A DNA stretch of 64,000 nucleotides, from positions 38,947 through 102,946 of the forward strand of contig NZ_LMSI01000021.1 in NCBI RefSeq assembly GCF_001428075.1. Direction: 5' to 3'. Of the stretch, positions 41,788-49,667 are shown piece after piece. Position numbers and translations under genes: made by a program. Within the stretch, counting starts at the first letter, position 1, and each line of letters begins with the position of its first letter. The notes beneath the pieces are model-generated. The model ran no database searches. It saw only the letters and a list, made by a program, of their open reading frames with translations, and was not told where the DNA came from. Source of the DNA: Arthrobacter sp. Soil764. GTDB lineage: Bacteria; Actinomycetota; Actinomycetes; Actinomycetales; Micrococcaceae.

Positions 41788-41811
41788 CCACTCCTGCCGG
41801 GACGGGAGTGG
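41788..41811 (-). terminator. Possible terminator of the pca operon
   Basis: CCACTCC (41788-41794) pairs with GGAGTGG (41805-41811) over a 10-nt loop, downstream of the last operon gene (IclR, stop 41943). No T-run. It also lies upstream of pntAA, so it may separate the two units. Confidence 0.4.
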
Positions 41812-41942
41812 GGCGGCCGGCTTGGATAGCAAACAGTTATCTCCCGGCATGTGCTGATGTGCGCAGCGAGGATCCGGCCGGCTGCGCAGGGGCAGTCCCT
41901 GCGCAGCGTAACCGGAGGTGGCTGCGCGGTGCGGCGTGCCTG

Positions 41943-42755
41943 CTATCCGCGCGCCGTGAGGTCCGCGGAGATGAGCTTTGCAGTGGCCATGATCTCCTGC
42001 GCCACTGATGCCAGGTAGGCTTCCCGGTCCGGTTTGGCCTCCACGGACTGGGCCTGCAGGGAGACGTTCACCGCGGCCACCACCTTGGATCCGTCGTACA
42101 CAGGAGCGGCTACGGACATCAGGCCCAGCTCCAGTTCCTGGTCCAGCAGGCACCAACCTTGTGCGCGGACGGTTTCCAGGACAGCCAGCAGCTCCTGGAC
42201 AGATCCGAGGGCACGCGGCGTCAGCGGTTTGATGTGGGCAGCAGCAAGGTAGGCCTTGAGCTCTGCCGGCGGCAGGTAGGCGAGCAGCACCCGGCCCATT
42301 GATGTGGCGTAGGCCGGGAAGCGGGTGCCCACGGTGATGCCGATGGTCATGATGCGGCGGGTTGTCACGCGGGCGATGTAGGCGATGTCCGTGCCGTCCA
42401 GCACGGCGGCGGAGGTGGACTCCCCCAGCTTGAGGGAGAGCTCCTCCAGGTGCGGCTGGGCCAGTTGGGGAAGTGACAGCCCCGAAAGGTACGCGTACCC
42501 CAGCTGGAGGACCTTGGCGGTCAGCGCGAACGTCTTGCCGTCCGTGCGGACATAGCCCAGCTCCACCAGGGTGTGCAGGAACCGGCGTGCGGTGGCCCGG
42601 GTCAGGCCGGTGCGGCCCGCCACCTCGGTAAGCGTCATGACCGGACGCTCGGCGTCGAAGGCACGGATCACGGCAAGGCCCCGCGCCAGCGACTGGACAT
42701 ACTGGTCGCTGGCCTGCGGGGCGGGCTGGGTATCGGTACCTGCGGCGTCGGTCAT
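41943..42755 (-). CDS. IclR family regulator, PcaR-like
   Basis: A 270-residue IclR regulator. The winged helix includes LTEVAGRTGLTRATARRFLHTL (recognition part LTRATARRFLHTL) and the effector domain follows from about residue 90. The start is ATG 42755 with AGGA 8 nt upstream. It is the last gene of the protocatechuate operon, 23 nt after pcaJ. The N-terminal QYVQSLARGLAVIRAFD resembles PcaR/PobR/PcaU proteins, which respond to beta-ketoadipate or protocatechuate. Being inside the operon, it would be autoregulated. Confidence 0.9.
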   Translation of the reverse strand: MTDAAGTDTQPAPQASDQYVQSLARGLAVIRAFDAERPVMTLTEVAGRTGLTRATARRFLHTLVELGYVRTDGKTFALTAKVLQLGYAYLSGLSLPQLAQPHLEELSLKLGESTSAAVLDGTDIAYIARVTTRRIMTIGITVGTRFPAYATSMGRVLLAYLPPAELKAYLAAAHIKPLTPRALGSVQELLAVLETVRAQGWCLLDQELELGLMSVAAPVYDGSKVVAAVNVSLQAQSVEAKPDREAYLASVAQEIMATAKLISADLTARG

Positions 42756-42778
42756 GGTTACCAATCCTAGGGCTGTCC

Positions 42779-43447
42779 TCAGGCGGCGGCCTTGAGGGGG
42801 ACGGGAACGAGTTCCTGGAGTTCTTCGAGGGTGCAGCCGAAGGTTTCACGGACGGTGACGCCGTCGGGCCCGGTGAGGAAGACGCCCTTGTCCGTGTAGA
42901 CGCGGGTCACGCAGCCGACGCCGGTGATGGGATAGGTGCAGGACTCCACGATCTTGGAGGCTCCTTCGCGGGTCAGGAGGGTCATCATGACGAAGACGTC
43001 CTTGGCCCCGGTAGCCAGATCCATGGCACCGCCGACGGCGGGAATCGCCCCGGGTGCGCCGGTGTGCCAGTTGGCCAGGTCACCGGTTGCGGAGACCTGG
43101 AAGGCGCCCAGGACGCAGATGTCCAGGTGCCCGCCGCGCATGATCGCGAATGAATCGGCGTGGTGGAAGTAGGACGCACCGGGGAGTTCGGTCACGGGGA
43201 TCTTGCCGGCGTTGATGAGGTCGCCGTCGATCTGGTCCCCTTCAGCAGCAGGGCCCATGCCGAGCATCCCGTTCTCCGTGTGGAGGGTGATGTTCTGTTC
43301 GTCGGTGAGGTAGTTGGAGACCAGGGTGGGCTGCCCGATTCCAAGGTTCACGAAGGACCCCGGGGCGATGTCCTTGGCCACGAGCCGGGCCAGCTCGTCC
43401 CGTCCCAGCGGTGTGGTGGAGGTCTGGAGCGTTGTTGCGGTGCTCAT
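42779..43447 (-). CDS. pcaJ: 3-Oxoadipate CoA-transferase, subunit B
   Basis: A 222-residue beta subunit of the succinyl-CoA:3-oxoadipate CoA-transferase. The catalytic glutamate is in TLHTENGMLGMGP (about residue 56). GGAMDLATGAKDVFVMM is another family signature. It acts with PcaI to activate beta-ketoadipate at the expense of succinyl-CoA. The ATG at 43447 lies 1 nt after the pcaI stop. Confidence 0.95.
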   Translation of the reverse strand: MSTATTLQTSTTPLGRDELARLVAKDIAPGSFVNLGIGQPTLVSNYLTDEQNITLHTENGMLGMGPAAEGDQIDGDLINAGKIPVTELPGASYFHHADSFAIMRGGHLDICVLGAFQVSATGDLANWHTGAPGAIPAVGGAMDLATGAKDVFVMMTLLTREGASKIVESCTYPITGVGCVTRVYTDKGVFLTGPDGVTVRETFGCTLEELQELVPVPLKAAA

Positions 43448-43448
43448 C

Positions 43449-44150
43449 TCAGGCTGCCTTTTCGGTGGTGGTGGAGGTGCCTGCGCCGCTGCCGGCAACC
43501 TTAACGATGCTGTTGACGTAGATCCCCGGGGTGACGACATTCTCCGGGTCCAGCGCCCCCGTAGGGACAATCTCCGAGACCTGGACGATGCTCTGCCTGG
43601 CGGCCGCTGCCATGATGGGCCCGAAGTTCCGTGCCGTCTTGCGGTAGACCAGGTTGCCCTTGCCGTCGGCCTTGAGGGCCTTGATCAGGGCCACGTCGGC
43701 GTGGATGGGGGTTTCGAACACCTGCCATTTGCCGTCCAGGAACCGGGTTTCCTTACCCTCGGCCAGCATGGTGCCGTACCCGGTGGGGGTGAAGAACCCG
43801 CCGATCCCCGCCCCGGCAGCGCGGATCCGTTCGGCCAGGTTGCCCTGCGGGACCAGTTCCAGCTCGATTTCGCCGGCCTTGTACTTGGCGTCGAAGTGCC
43901 AGGAGTCGGACTGCCGGGGGAAGGAGCAGATCATTTTCTTCACGCGGCCTTCCTTGATGAGCAGGGCCAGGCCCTGGTCGCCCTGGCCGGCGTTGTTGTT
44001 CACCACGGTCAGGTCCGTGGCGCCGCATTCGAGCAGCGCGTCGATCAGTTCGAACGGCTGGCCGGCGTTGCCGAACCCGCCGATCATCACGGTGGAACCG
44101 TCCTTGATGCCGGCCACGGCTTCCTGGACGGAATCTACGAAGTTCAGCAT
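43449..44150 (-). CDS. pcaI: 3-Oxoadipate CoA-transferase, subunit A
   Basis: A 233-residue alpha subunit of the CoA-transferase. The motif VMIGGFGNAGQPFELIDAL binds CoA, followed by NNNAGQGDQGLALLI and the ELVPQGNLAERIRAAGAGI signature. It shares one base between its ATG and the pcaF stop (TAATG). Together with PcaJ it makes 3-oxoadipyl-CoA. Confidence 0.95.
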   Translation of the reverse strand: MLNFVDSVQEAVAGIKDGSTVMIGGFGNAGQPFELIDALLECGATDLTVVNNNAGQGDQGLALLIKEGRVKKMICSFPRQSDSWHFDAKYKAGEIELELVPQGNLAERIRAAGAGIGGFFTPTGYGTMLAEGKETRFLDGKWQVFETPIHADVALIKALKADGKGNLVYRKTARNFGPIMAAAARQSIVQVSEIVPTGALDPENVVTPGIYVNSIVKVAGSGAGTSTTTEKAA

Positions 44151-45349
44151 TACTGGTCCTTTCCAGCGGTGACGTTTTCGAGCACGACGGCCAGTCCCTG
44201 GCCCACGCCGATGCAGATTGCCGCGACGCCCCAGCGTTCGCCGGAGGCCTGCAGGGATCGGGCCAGGGTGCCCAGGATCCGGGTTCCGGAGGCACCGAGC
44301 GGGTGGCCCATGGCGATGGCACCGCCGTGCCGGTTCACGATGGAGGGGTCGATGCCCCAGGCGTGGATGCAGGCCAGGGACTGGGCGGCGAAGGCTTCGT
44401 TAAGTTCGACGGCGCCTACCTGGTCCCAGCCGATGCCCGCCTTCGCGAGGGCCTTGTTTGCCGCTTCCACAGGCGCGTAGCCGAAGTATTGCGGATCATT
44501 CGCGTGCGCCCCGCGCCCGGCGATCCGGGCCAGCGGCTCCAGCCCCAGCAGCCCGGCGGCAGCCTCGGACCCGATCCATGCCGCGGAGGCGCCGTCGGAC
44601 AACGGCGAAGCATTCCCGGCGGTGACCGTGCCGCCCTCGGCCCGGAACACCGTCTTCAGGGCCGCCAGCTTCTCCGCCGACGAGCCGGCACGGATACCCT
44701 CGTCCCGGACCAGGTCCGTTCCCGGCACCGGGGTGACCAGGTTGTCGTAGAACCCCTCGTCCCAAGCCGCGGCGGAGAGGTTGTGCGAGGCGGCGGCGAA
44801 CTCATCCTGCGCTTCGCGGGTGACGCCGTACTTCTCGCGCAAACGTTCGGTGGCTTCACCGAGCGAGATGGTCCATTCCTTGGGCATTGCCTTGTTCACC
44901 AGGCGCCAGCCCAGGGTGGTGGAGGCCAGGGTCATGTCCCCGGCCGGGTAGGGCTTCTCGGTCTTGGGCAGCACCCAGGGCGCACGGGACATCGACTCGG
45001 CCCCGCCCACCAGCATGAGGTCGGCGTCGCCGGCGTTGATCTGCCGGGAAGCGATGATCGCAGCATCCAGCGAGGACCCGCACAGCCGGTTGACCGTGGT
45101 ACCGGGAATGGACACCGGGAGGCCCGCCAACAGCGTGCCCATCCGGGCGATGTTCCGGTTCTCCTCACCCGCGCCGTTGGCGTTGCCGAACACCACCTCA
45201 TCAATCCGCTCGGGATCGAGCCCGGGCGCGCGCTTCACGGACTCCTTGATCACGTGCGCGGCAAGGTCATCCGGGCGGACGGCAGCGAGGCCGGAGCCGA
45301 ACTTGCCGAACGGGGTGCGCACGGCGTCGTACACAAAAGCTTGGTTCAT
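44150..45349 (-). CDS. pcaF: 3-Oxoadipyl-CoA thiolase
   Basis: A 399-residue thiolase that cleaves 3-oxoadipyl-CoA to succinyl-CoA and acetyl-CoA, the last step of the beta-ketoadipate pathway. The acylated cysteine is in VNRLCGSSLDAAIIA (about residue 90). The C-terminal motifs NRHGGAIAMGHPLGASGTR and AAICIGVGQGLAVVLE provide His and the second Cys. AGAGGAAC precedes the ATG at 45349. The unusual 66-nt hairpin lies directly upstream. Confidence 0.96.
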   Translation of the reverse strand: MNQAFVYDAVRTPFGKFGSGLAAVRPDDLAAHVIKESVKRAPGLDPERIDEVVFGNANGAGEENRNIARMGTLLAGLPVSIPGTTVNRLCGSSLDAAIIASRQINAGDADLMLVGGAESMSRAPWVLPKTEKPYPAGDMTLASTTLGWRLVNKAMPKEWTISLGEATERLREKYGVTREAQDEFAAASHNLSAAAWDEGFYDNLVTPVPGTDLVRDEGIRAGSSAEKLAALKTVFRAEGGTVTAGNASPLSDGASAAWIGSEAAAGLLGLEPLARIAGRGAHANDPQYFGYAPVEAANKALAKAGIGWDQVGAVELNEAFAAQSLACIHAWGIDPSIVNRHGGAIAMGHPLGASGTRILGTLARSLQASGERWGVAAICIGVGQGLAVVLENVTAGKDQ

Positions 45350-45379
45350 TACTTGTTCCTCTGGTTTGCGTCTGGGATT

Positions 45380-45445
45380 CCCAACTGGGTAGCGGTAAGT
45401 GTCGTTTTGAGGGGTCAAAACGACACTTAGCGCTACTTAGTTGGG
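45380..45445. repeat. 66-nt near-perfect hairpin between pcaC and pcaF
   Basis: Positions 45380-45410 and 45415-45445 are inverse complements with a GGGG loop. From outside in the arms are CCCAACT, two G-T wobbles, GTAGCG, one G-G mismatch, and an uninterrupted TAAGTGTCGTTTTGA. The structure overlaps the last codons and the stop of pcaC. Its composition is AT-richer than the genes around it. It looks like an inserted REP- or MITE-like palindrome, or a strong RNA stem acting on operon expression. Confidence 0.8.
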
Positions 45446-45904
45446 AGGGGTGGGGTTGGTGTCGGCGCCGGTGGCCTCGGCGTGGGTGCTGTCCATTTCA
45501 CGGAACACCTGCTGTGCCGTCTTGAACGCGGTGTTGGCGGACGGGACGCCGCAGTAGATGGCGGTCTGCAGCAGAATTTCCTTGATCTCGTCCCTGCTAA
45601 GGCCGTTCCGGAGGGCGGCGCGAATGTGCATGGCCAGCTCCTCCCAGTGCCCGTGGGCCACCATGGCGGTGATGGTCACGGCGGAGCGCATCTGGCGCGG
45701 AAGCCCGGGCCTGGTCCAGATTCCACCCCACGCGATGCGGGTGATCATGTCCTGGAAGTCCTCGGTGAACCCGTCCTTGTTGGCGTTGGCCCGGTCCACG
45801 TGCGCGTCCCCAAGGACTTCGCGCCGGACCAACATGCCGCCGTCGTAAATCTCCTGGCTGGTGGCTCCGGGCTGGACCACCCCGTGCCGCTCGGCGCCGC
45901 TCAT
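45437..45904 (-). CDS. pcaC: 4-Carboxymuconolactone decarboxylase
   Basis: A 155-residue AhpD-like all-helical enzyme that decarboxylates gamma-carboxymuconolactone to 3-oxoadipate enol-lactone. The motifs GHWEELAMHIRAALRNGLS and IYCGVPSANTAF match PcaC. Its ATG overlaps the pcaD stop by 4 nt. In many actinobacteria PcaC is fused to PcaD as PcaL; here the two are separate. Its 3' end is covered by the large hairpin, giving a Thr/Pro/Asn tail that may have been altered by the insertion. Confidence 0.94.
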   Translation of the reverse strand: MSGAERHGVVQPGATSQEIYDGGMLVRREVLGDAHVDRANANKDGFTEDFQDMITRIAWGGIWTRPGLPRQMRSAVTITAMVAHGHWEELAMHIRAALRNGLSRDEIKEILLQTAIYCGVPSANTAFKTAQQVFREMDSTHAEATGADTNPTPPN

Positions 45905-46719
45905 TTGGCTGTTCCCTGTGATTCGGCCCAGCTGATCAGGCTGCGCATCAGATCGGCCACGTGTGCGGGCGCCTCGGCGGGTGCCAGGTGCGCCACGCCC
46001 TCAAGCGTCACGGCGGTGGCGGTGCCGCCCGCTGCGGTGATGCCTGCCGCGACTTCGTCCGCCATGGCCGGTGTGGCGACGCCGTCCAGTGCCCCGGCGA
46101 TAACCTGTGTGGGGACGCGGATGCTGCCCAGCTCGCTGCGGACGTCGAAGGAGGCCAGGGCCTCGCAGCAGAAGGCGTAGCTGAAGCGGTCGGCGTCGCG
46201 CAGGGCGTGCAGGAGCCGGCTGCTGAACTCGGGTTCCCGGTCCATGAAGCCCGGTGCGAACCACCGCTGGGCGGATCCCTGGATCATTACGGGCGTGCCC
46301 TGGGTGCGGACGGTTTCGGCGCGCTCCAGCCAGCCCTCCGGCGTGCCGATTTTGGCGCCGCTGTTCTGCACGGACAGGCTCTTCAGCCGCTCCCCGTGCT
46401 TGATGCCGAGCTGCAGGCCAACCGCCCCGCCCAGCGAAACGCCGGCGTAGTGGAAGGCCTCGCCGGGGGCGATGGAATCAACCAGCTCCACGACGGCGTC
46501 CGCGAGTGCTGCGACGTCGAAGGTTTCGGTGGCGGCGGGCGAGACGCCGTGGCCGGGGAGGTCCCAGGCCACCACGTCGTAATCGTTGCCGAGCAGGGTG
46601 GCCACACGGTTCCACAGGATGGTGGAGGTGCCCAGGGACGGGCCCGCCACCAGCAGGGGGTGATCGCCCAGGGGTCGCTGGGGTGACAGCAGCGCTGCCT
46701 TGAGGGCCGGTTTAGCCAC
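45901..46719 (-). CDS. pcaD: 3-Oxoadipate enol-lactonase
   Basis: A 272-residue alpha/beta hydrolase that opens 3-oxoadipate enol-lactone to beta-ketoadipate. It shows PSLGTSTILWNRV, the WDLPGHGVS motif and the nucleophile elbow AGVSLGGAVGLQL (Ser at about 107), with the catalytic His in GVAHLAPAEAP. GTG 46719 with GGAG 6 nt upstream is chosen; it overlaps the pcaB end by 8 nt. It precedes pcaC by a 4-nt overlap. Confidence 0.92.
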   Translation of the reverse strand: MAKPALKAALLSPQRPLGDHPLLVAGPSLGTSTILWNRVATLLGNDYDVVAWDLPGHGVSPAATETFDVAALADAVVELVDSIAPGEAFHYAGVSLGGAVGLQLGIKHGERLKSLSVQNSGAKIGTPEGWLERAETVRTQGTPVMIQGSAQRWFAPGFMDREPEFSSRLLHALRDADRFSYAFCCEALASFDVRSELGSIRVPTQVIAGALDGVATPAMADEVAAGITAAGGTATAVTLEGVAHLAPAEAPAHVADLMRSLISWAESQGTAK

Positions 46720-48187
46720 GGGAAGCTCCGTTCGCGTCGGTGGTGGGGGAAACAAAGTCGGGGAAGGCCGCCAGGATGCGGCGGGAAATCTCGGCAGCCT
46801 GGCCAAGGTAGCTGCCAGGGTCCAGAAGCTCTTCCAGCCGCTGGTCCGGGACGACGGCGGCGGGGACAGCTTCGCGGAGCAGCTTGCGGTAGGTGCCGGC
46901 TTGCTCCGCCGGGGGCACCTGCAGGGTCTGGTCCACCACGTCCTGCAGCTGCTGCTTGCCGCTCCGGCCGTCCTTCTCCTCAAGCAATGGAGCAATCGCG
47001 GCGTTCACGCCTTCGGCCAGCAGCAGCGGGCCGGCCAGGTCCAGGTTGCGGCGCATCGCATCAGGGAACACGCGCAGCCCTTCGGCCAGTTCGCGGATAT
47101 GTCCTGCGGCGCCGAGGGCCAAGGCCAGAAGTTGCCGGAGGGCGGGCCACTCGATGTGCCAGGCCCCGTCCGGGCGTTCGTCATTGAAGGTGGCGGCGGC
47201 GAGGTGCAGCTGGGCAGCCAGCCCGGGTGCCTGCAGTGCCGCACTCCGGACCAGGACAGACAGGACGGGGTTCTGCTTCTGTGGCATGGCGGAGGACACC
47301 CCGCGTCCGGCGGCGCGCGGCTCAGCCAGCTCGGCCACCTCCGGGCGGCTCAGGAACAGGACGTCCGCGGCGATCTTGCCGAACGCGTCCAGGACCGACG
47401 CCAGCGCATGCCCAAGGGATGTCACGGGCAGGCGGTTGGTGTGCCAGGGAGCCGCTGCAGAGGCCAACCCCAACTGGGCTGCCAGGGCATCGGCCAGGGT
47501 GAAGGGGGTGGCGGAGGAGCCTTCCGTCAGCACTGTTCCGGCCGCGAGGGTCCCCGCGGCCCCGCCGAACTGGGCCGGGAACTCCAGGCCTTCCAGCTGC
47601 CGGCCGGCGGCGGCCACGCCCTGGAACCACTGCGCAGCCCGCAACCCGAAGGTATAAGGAAGCGAATGCTGGGTCAGGCTCCTGCCCACGCACAGTGTGC
47701 CCTCATGCCGCCCGGCCAAAGCAGCCAGCGCCGTGGTGGTGGCTTTCAGATCGGCCACTACGGCGTGCACGGTGTTGCGGGCCACCAGCATCAGGGCGGT
47801 GTCCAGCACGTCCTGGCTGGTCAGGGAGGTGTGGACCGCTTTTCCCGCGCCGACACCGGCGCTATCCGACGCAGCCACGTTCTTCCGGAGGTCCGCCAGC
47901 AGCGGAATCACCGGGTTGCCGCCGCCCTGGGCACGGAGCGCAATATCGGCCAGGTCGTAGCGGCCCGCTTCGGCAGCGGAGGCCACGACGGCGGCCGAAC
48001 CGGCAGGTGCCAGGCCGGCCCGTTGCAGCACGGCTGCCCAGCCGGATTCGACGGCGAGGATCGCCGCCAGGACCGCCCGGTCACCCGTCAGCGCCGCCAC
48101 GAGCGGTGACGCTGATACGGGACTGAGCAGGCCGGCGTCGGCCTCTTCCGCAAAGGCGCGCAGATCTCCCAGGGCGGCGTTGGTCAC
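46712..48187 (-). CDS. pcaB: 3-Carboxy-cis,cis-muconate cycloisomerase
   Basis: A 491-residue member of the fumarase/aspartase superfamily that lactonises 3-carboxymuconate. The superfamily signature occurs as SSAMPQKQNPVLS (about residue 285), with Q replacing the usual H, as is normal in PcaB. VHTSLTSQDVLDTALML and the SLTQHSLPYTFG motif are intact. The GTG start overlaps the pcaG stop (GTGA). Confidence 0.94.
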   Translation of the reverse strand: MTNAALGDLRAFAEEADAGLLSPVSASPLVAALTGDRAVLAAILAVESGWAAVLQRAGLAPAGSAAVVASAAEAGRYDLADIALRAQGGGNPVIPLLADLRKNVAASDSAGVGAGKAVHTSLTSQDVLDTALMLVARNTVHAVVADLKATTTALAALAGRHEGTLCVGRSLTQHSLPYTFGLRAAQWFQGVAAAGRQLEGLEFPAQFGGAAGTLAAGTVLTEGSSATPFTLADALAAQLGLASAAAPWHTNRLPVTSLGHALASVLDAFGKIAADVLFLSRPEVAELAEPRAAGRGVSSAMPQKQNPVLSVLVRSAALQAPGLAAQLHLAAATFNDERPDGAWHIEWPALRQLLALALGAAGHIRELAEGLRVFPDAMRRNLDLAGPLLLAEGVNAAIAPLLEEKDGRSGKQQLQDVVDQTLQVPPAEQAGTYRKLLREAVPAAVVPDQRLEELLDPGSYLGQAAEISRRILAAFPDFVSPTTDANGASRG

Positions 48188-48741
48188 TGGAAGTCCAGGA
48201 AGACCGTCTCGCCCTCACCCTGCAGGCGGATGTCCCAGGTGAGGCCGCCATCGGGATCGCGGCGGCCTATCAGCGTCCTGCGGCGTTCGGGGTCGAGCGA
48301 GCTGAGCAGTGGGTCATTCGCCAGGGCCTCGGTGTCCTCGGGCAGGTAGATGCGGGTGAACAGGCGGTTGGTAAGGCCGCGGGCGAAGAGCGCCACGGAG
48401 ATGAACGGCGCCGCACCCGGCTTGGTGGGTCCCGGGTTGACCGTGGTGAAGGTGAAGACGCCGGAGTTGCCGACAGCGCCGCGGCCCCAGCCGGTGAAAG
48501 TGTAGCCGTCGCGGACCAGGGAGCCGGTGCGCTGGACGATGTTGCCCTCGGCGTCCGGCTGCCAGATTTCCAGGATGGCGTCCGGGATGGTGTGGCCGGC
48601 GCCGTCATAGACCGTGCCCTGCAGGCGGATGGAACCGGGCGAGCCCGGGGCCAGCAGCTCGTTGTCCTTCTCGAACGGGAGGGCGTAGCCGTAGAACGGG
48701 CCGACGGTCTGTCCGGGCGTGGGTACCAGTTTGGTGCTCAT
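48184..48741 (-). CDS. pcaG: Protocatechuate 3,4-dioxygenase alpha subunit
   Basis: A 185-residue alpha subunit of the intradiol ring-cleaving dioxygenase. It starts with PTPGQTVGPFYGYALPF and shows the beta-sandwich motifs DAILEIWQPDAEGN and TRIYLPED. Alpha subunits do not bind the iron; consistent with that, the iron-ligand His pair is absent. It lies 2 nt after pcaH. Confidence 0.95.
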   Translation of the reverse strand: MSTKLVPTPGQTVGPFYGYALPFEKDNELLAPGSPGSIRLQGTVYDGAGHTIPDAILEIWQPDAEGNIVQRTGSLVRDGYTFTGWGRGAVGNSGVFTFTTVNPGPTKPGAAPFISVALFARGLTNRLFTRIYLPEDTEALANDPLLSSLDPERRRTLIGRRDPDGGLTWDIRLQGEGETVFLDFQ

Positions 48742-48743
48742 CT

Positions 48744-49616
48744 CTACTCCTCATCCCCGGCGTCGCCGTATGCTTCGTTTTCGGTCCAGGTCCGCTTGGG
48801 CCCGGTCAGGACGATGTCCCAGTTGTAGCCGAGGGCCCACTCGGGCTCGGTGAGGCTGTGGTCGTACGTGGCCACCAGCCGGTCGCGGGCGTCCTGGTCC
48901 ACGATGGTCTGGTAGATCGGGTCCAGCGGGAAGAGCTGGTCGCCGGGGAAGTACATCTGGGTGATGATGCGCTGGGTGAACTCGGTGCCGAACAGCGAGA
49001 AGTGGATGTGCGCAGGGCGCCACGCGTTCAGGTGGTTCTTCCACGGGTAGGCGCCGGGCTTGATGGTGGTGAACCTGTAGGAACCGTCCGGTCCGGTGAT
49101 GCAGCGTCCGATGCCCGTGAAGTTGGGATCGATCGGGGCCGGGTGCTGGTCGCGCTTGTGGATGTAGCGGCCGGACGAGTTGGCCTGCCAGATCTCCACG
49201 AGCTGGCCCGCCACCGGGCGGCCGTCGCCGTCCAGGACCTTGCCGGAAACGATGATCCGCTCACCCAGCGGCTCGCCGTTGTGCTGGATGGTGAGGTCCG
49301 ATTCCAGCGCGTGCACGTCCTGGTGCCCGAACGCCGGCGAGTACAGCTCGATGGTTTCCGGGTCTGCGTGCTGCAGGCTCTTGGTGGGGTGGCGCAGGAT
49401 GCTGCTGCGGTACGGCGCGTAGTCCAGGCGCGGCTGGGTCTCGGGCTGGCCGCCGTCCTTGAGCGCCCGTTGGTAGGCCTCGCCGATGGCGTTGATCTCT
49501 GCGCTGAGGTCCGCCTGTGACTCGATGGCCTTGTCCAGGGGCTGGTGGGCAGCCTTCGGTTCAGCCGGGGGCACGAGTTCCTCCGACTCCAGCTCCGCGG
49601 TGATGTCTTCCGGCAT
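48744..49616 (-). CDS. pcaH: Protocatechuate 3,4-dioxygenase beta subunit
   Basis: A 290-residue catalytic subunit that cleaves protocatechuate between its hydroxyls to 3-carboxymuconate. The four non-haem Fe(III) ligands are all visible: Tyr151 (SGRYIHKRD), Tyr190 (GAYPWKNH) and His203/His205 (RPAHIHFS). The N-terminal ~60 residues are longer and more acidic than in Pseudomonas PcaH. AAAGGAG precedes the ATG. It follows the dehydratase gene by 51 bp. Confidence 0.96.
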   Translation of the reverse strand: MPEDITAELESEELVPPAEPKAAHQPLDKAIESQADLSAEINAIGEAYQRALKDGGQPETQPRLDYAPYRSSILRHPTKSLQHADPETIELYSPAFGHQDVHALESDLTIQHNGEPLGERIIVSGKVLDGDGRPVAGQLVEIWQANSSGRYIHKRDQHPAPIDPNFTGIGRCITGPDGSYRFTTIKPGAYPWKNHLNAWRPAHIHFSLFGTEFTQRIITQMYFPGDQLFPLDPIYQTIVDQDARDRLVATYDHSLTEPEWALGYNWDIVLTGPKRTWTENEAYGDAGDEE

Positions 49617-49667
49617 TGCTGGCTCCTTTCCGGTTGGTTGTTCTCTTGTAGGTCTGGCTGGGATGGT

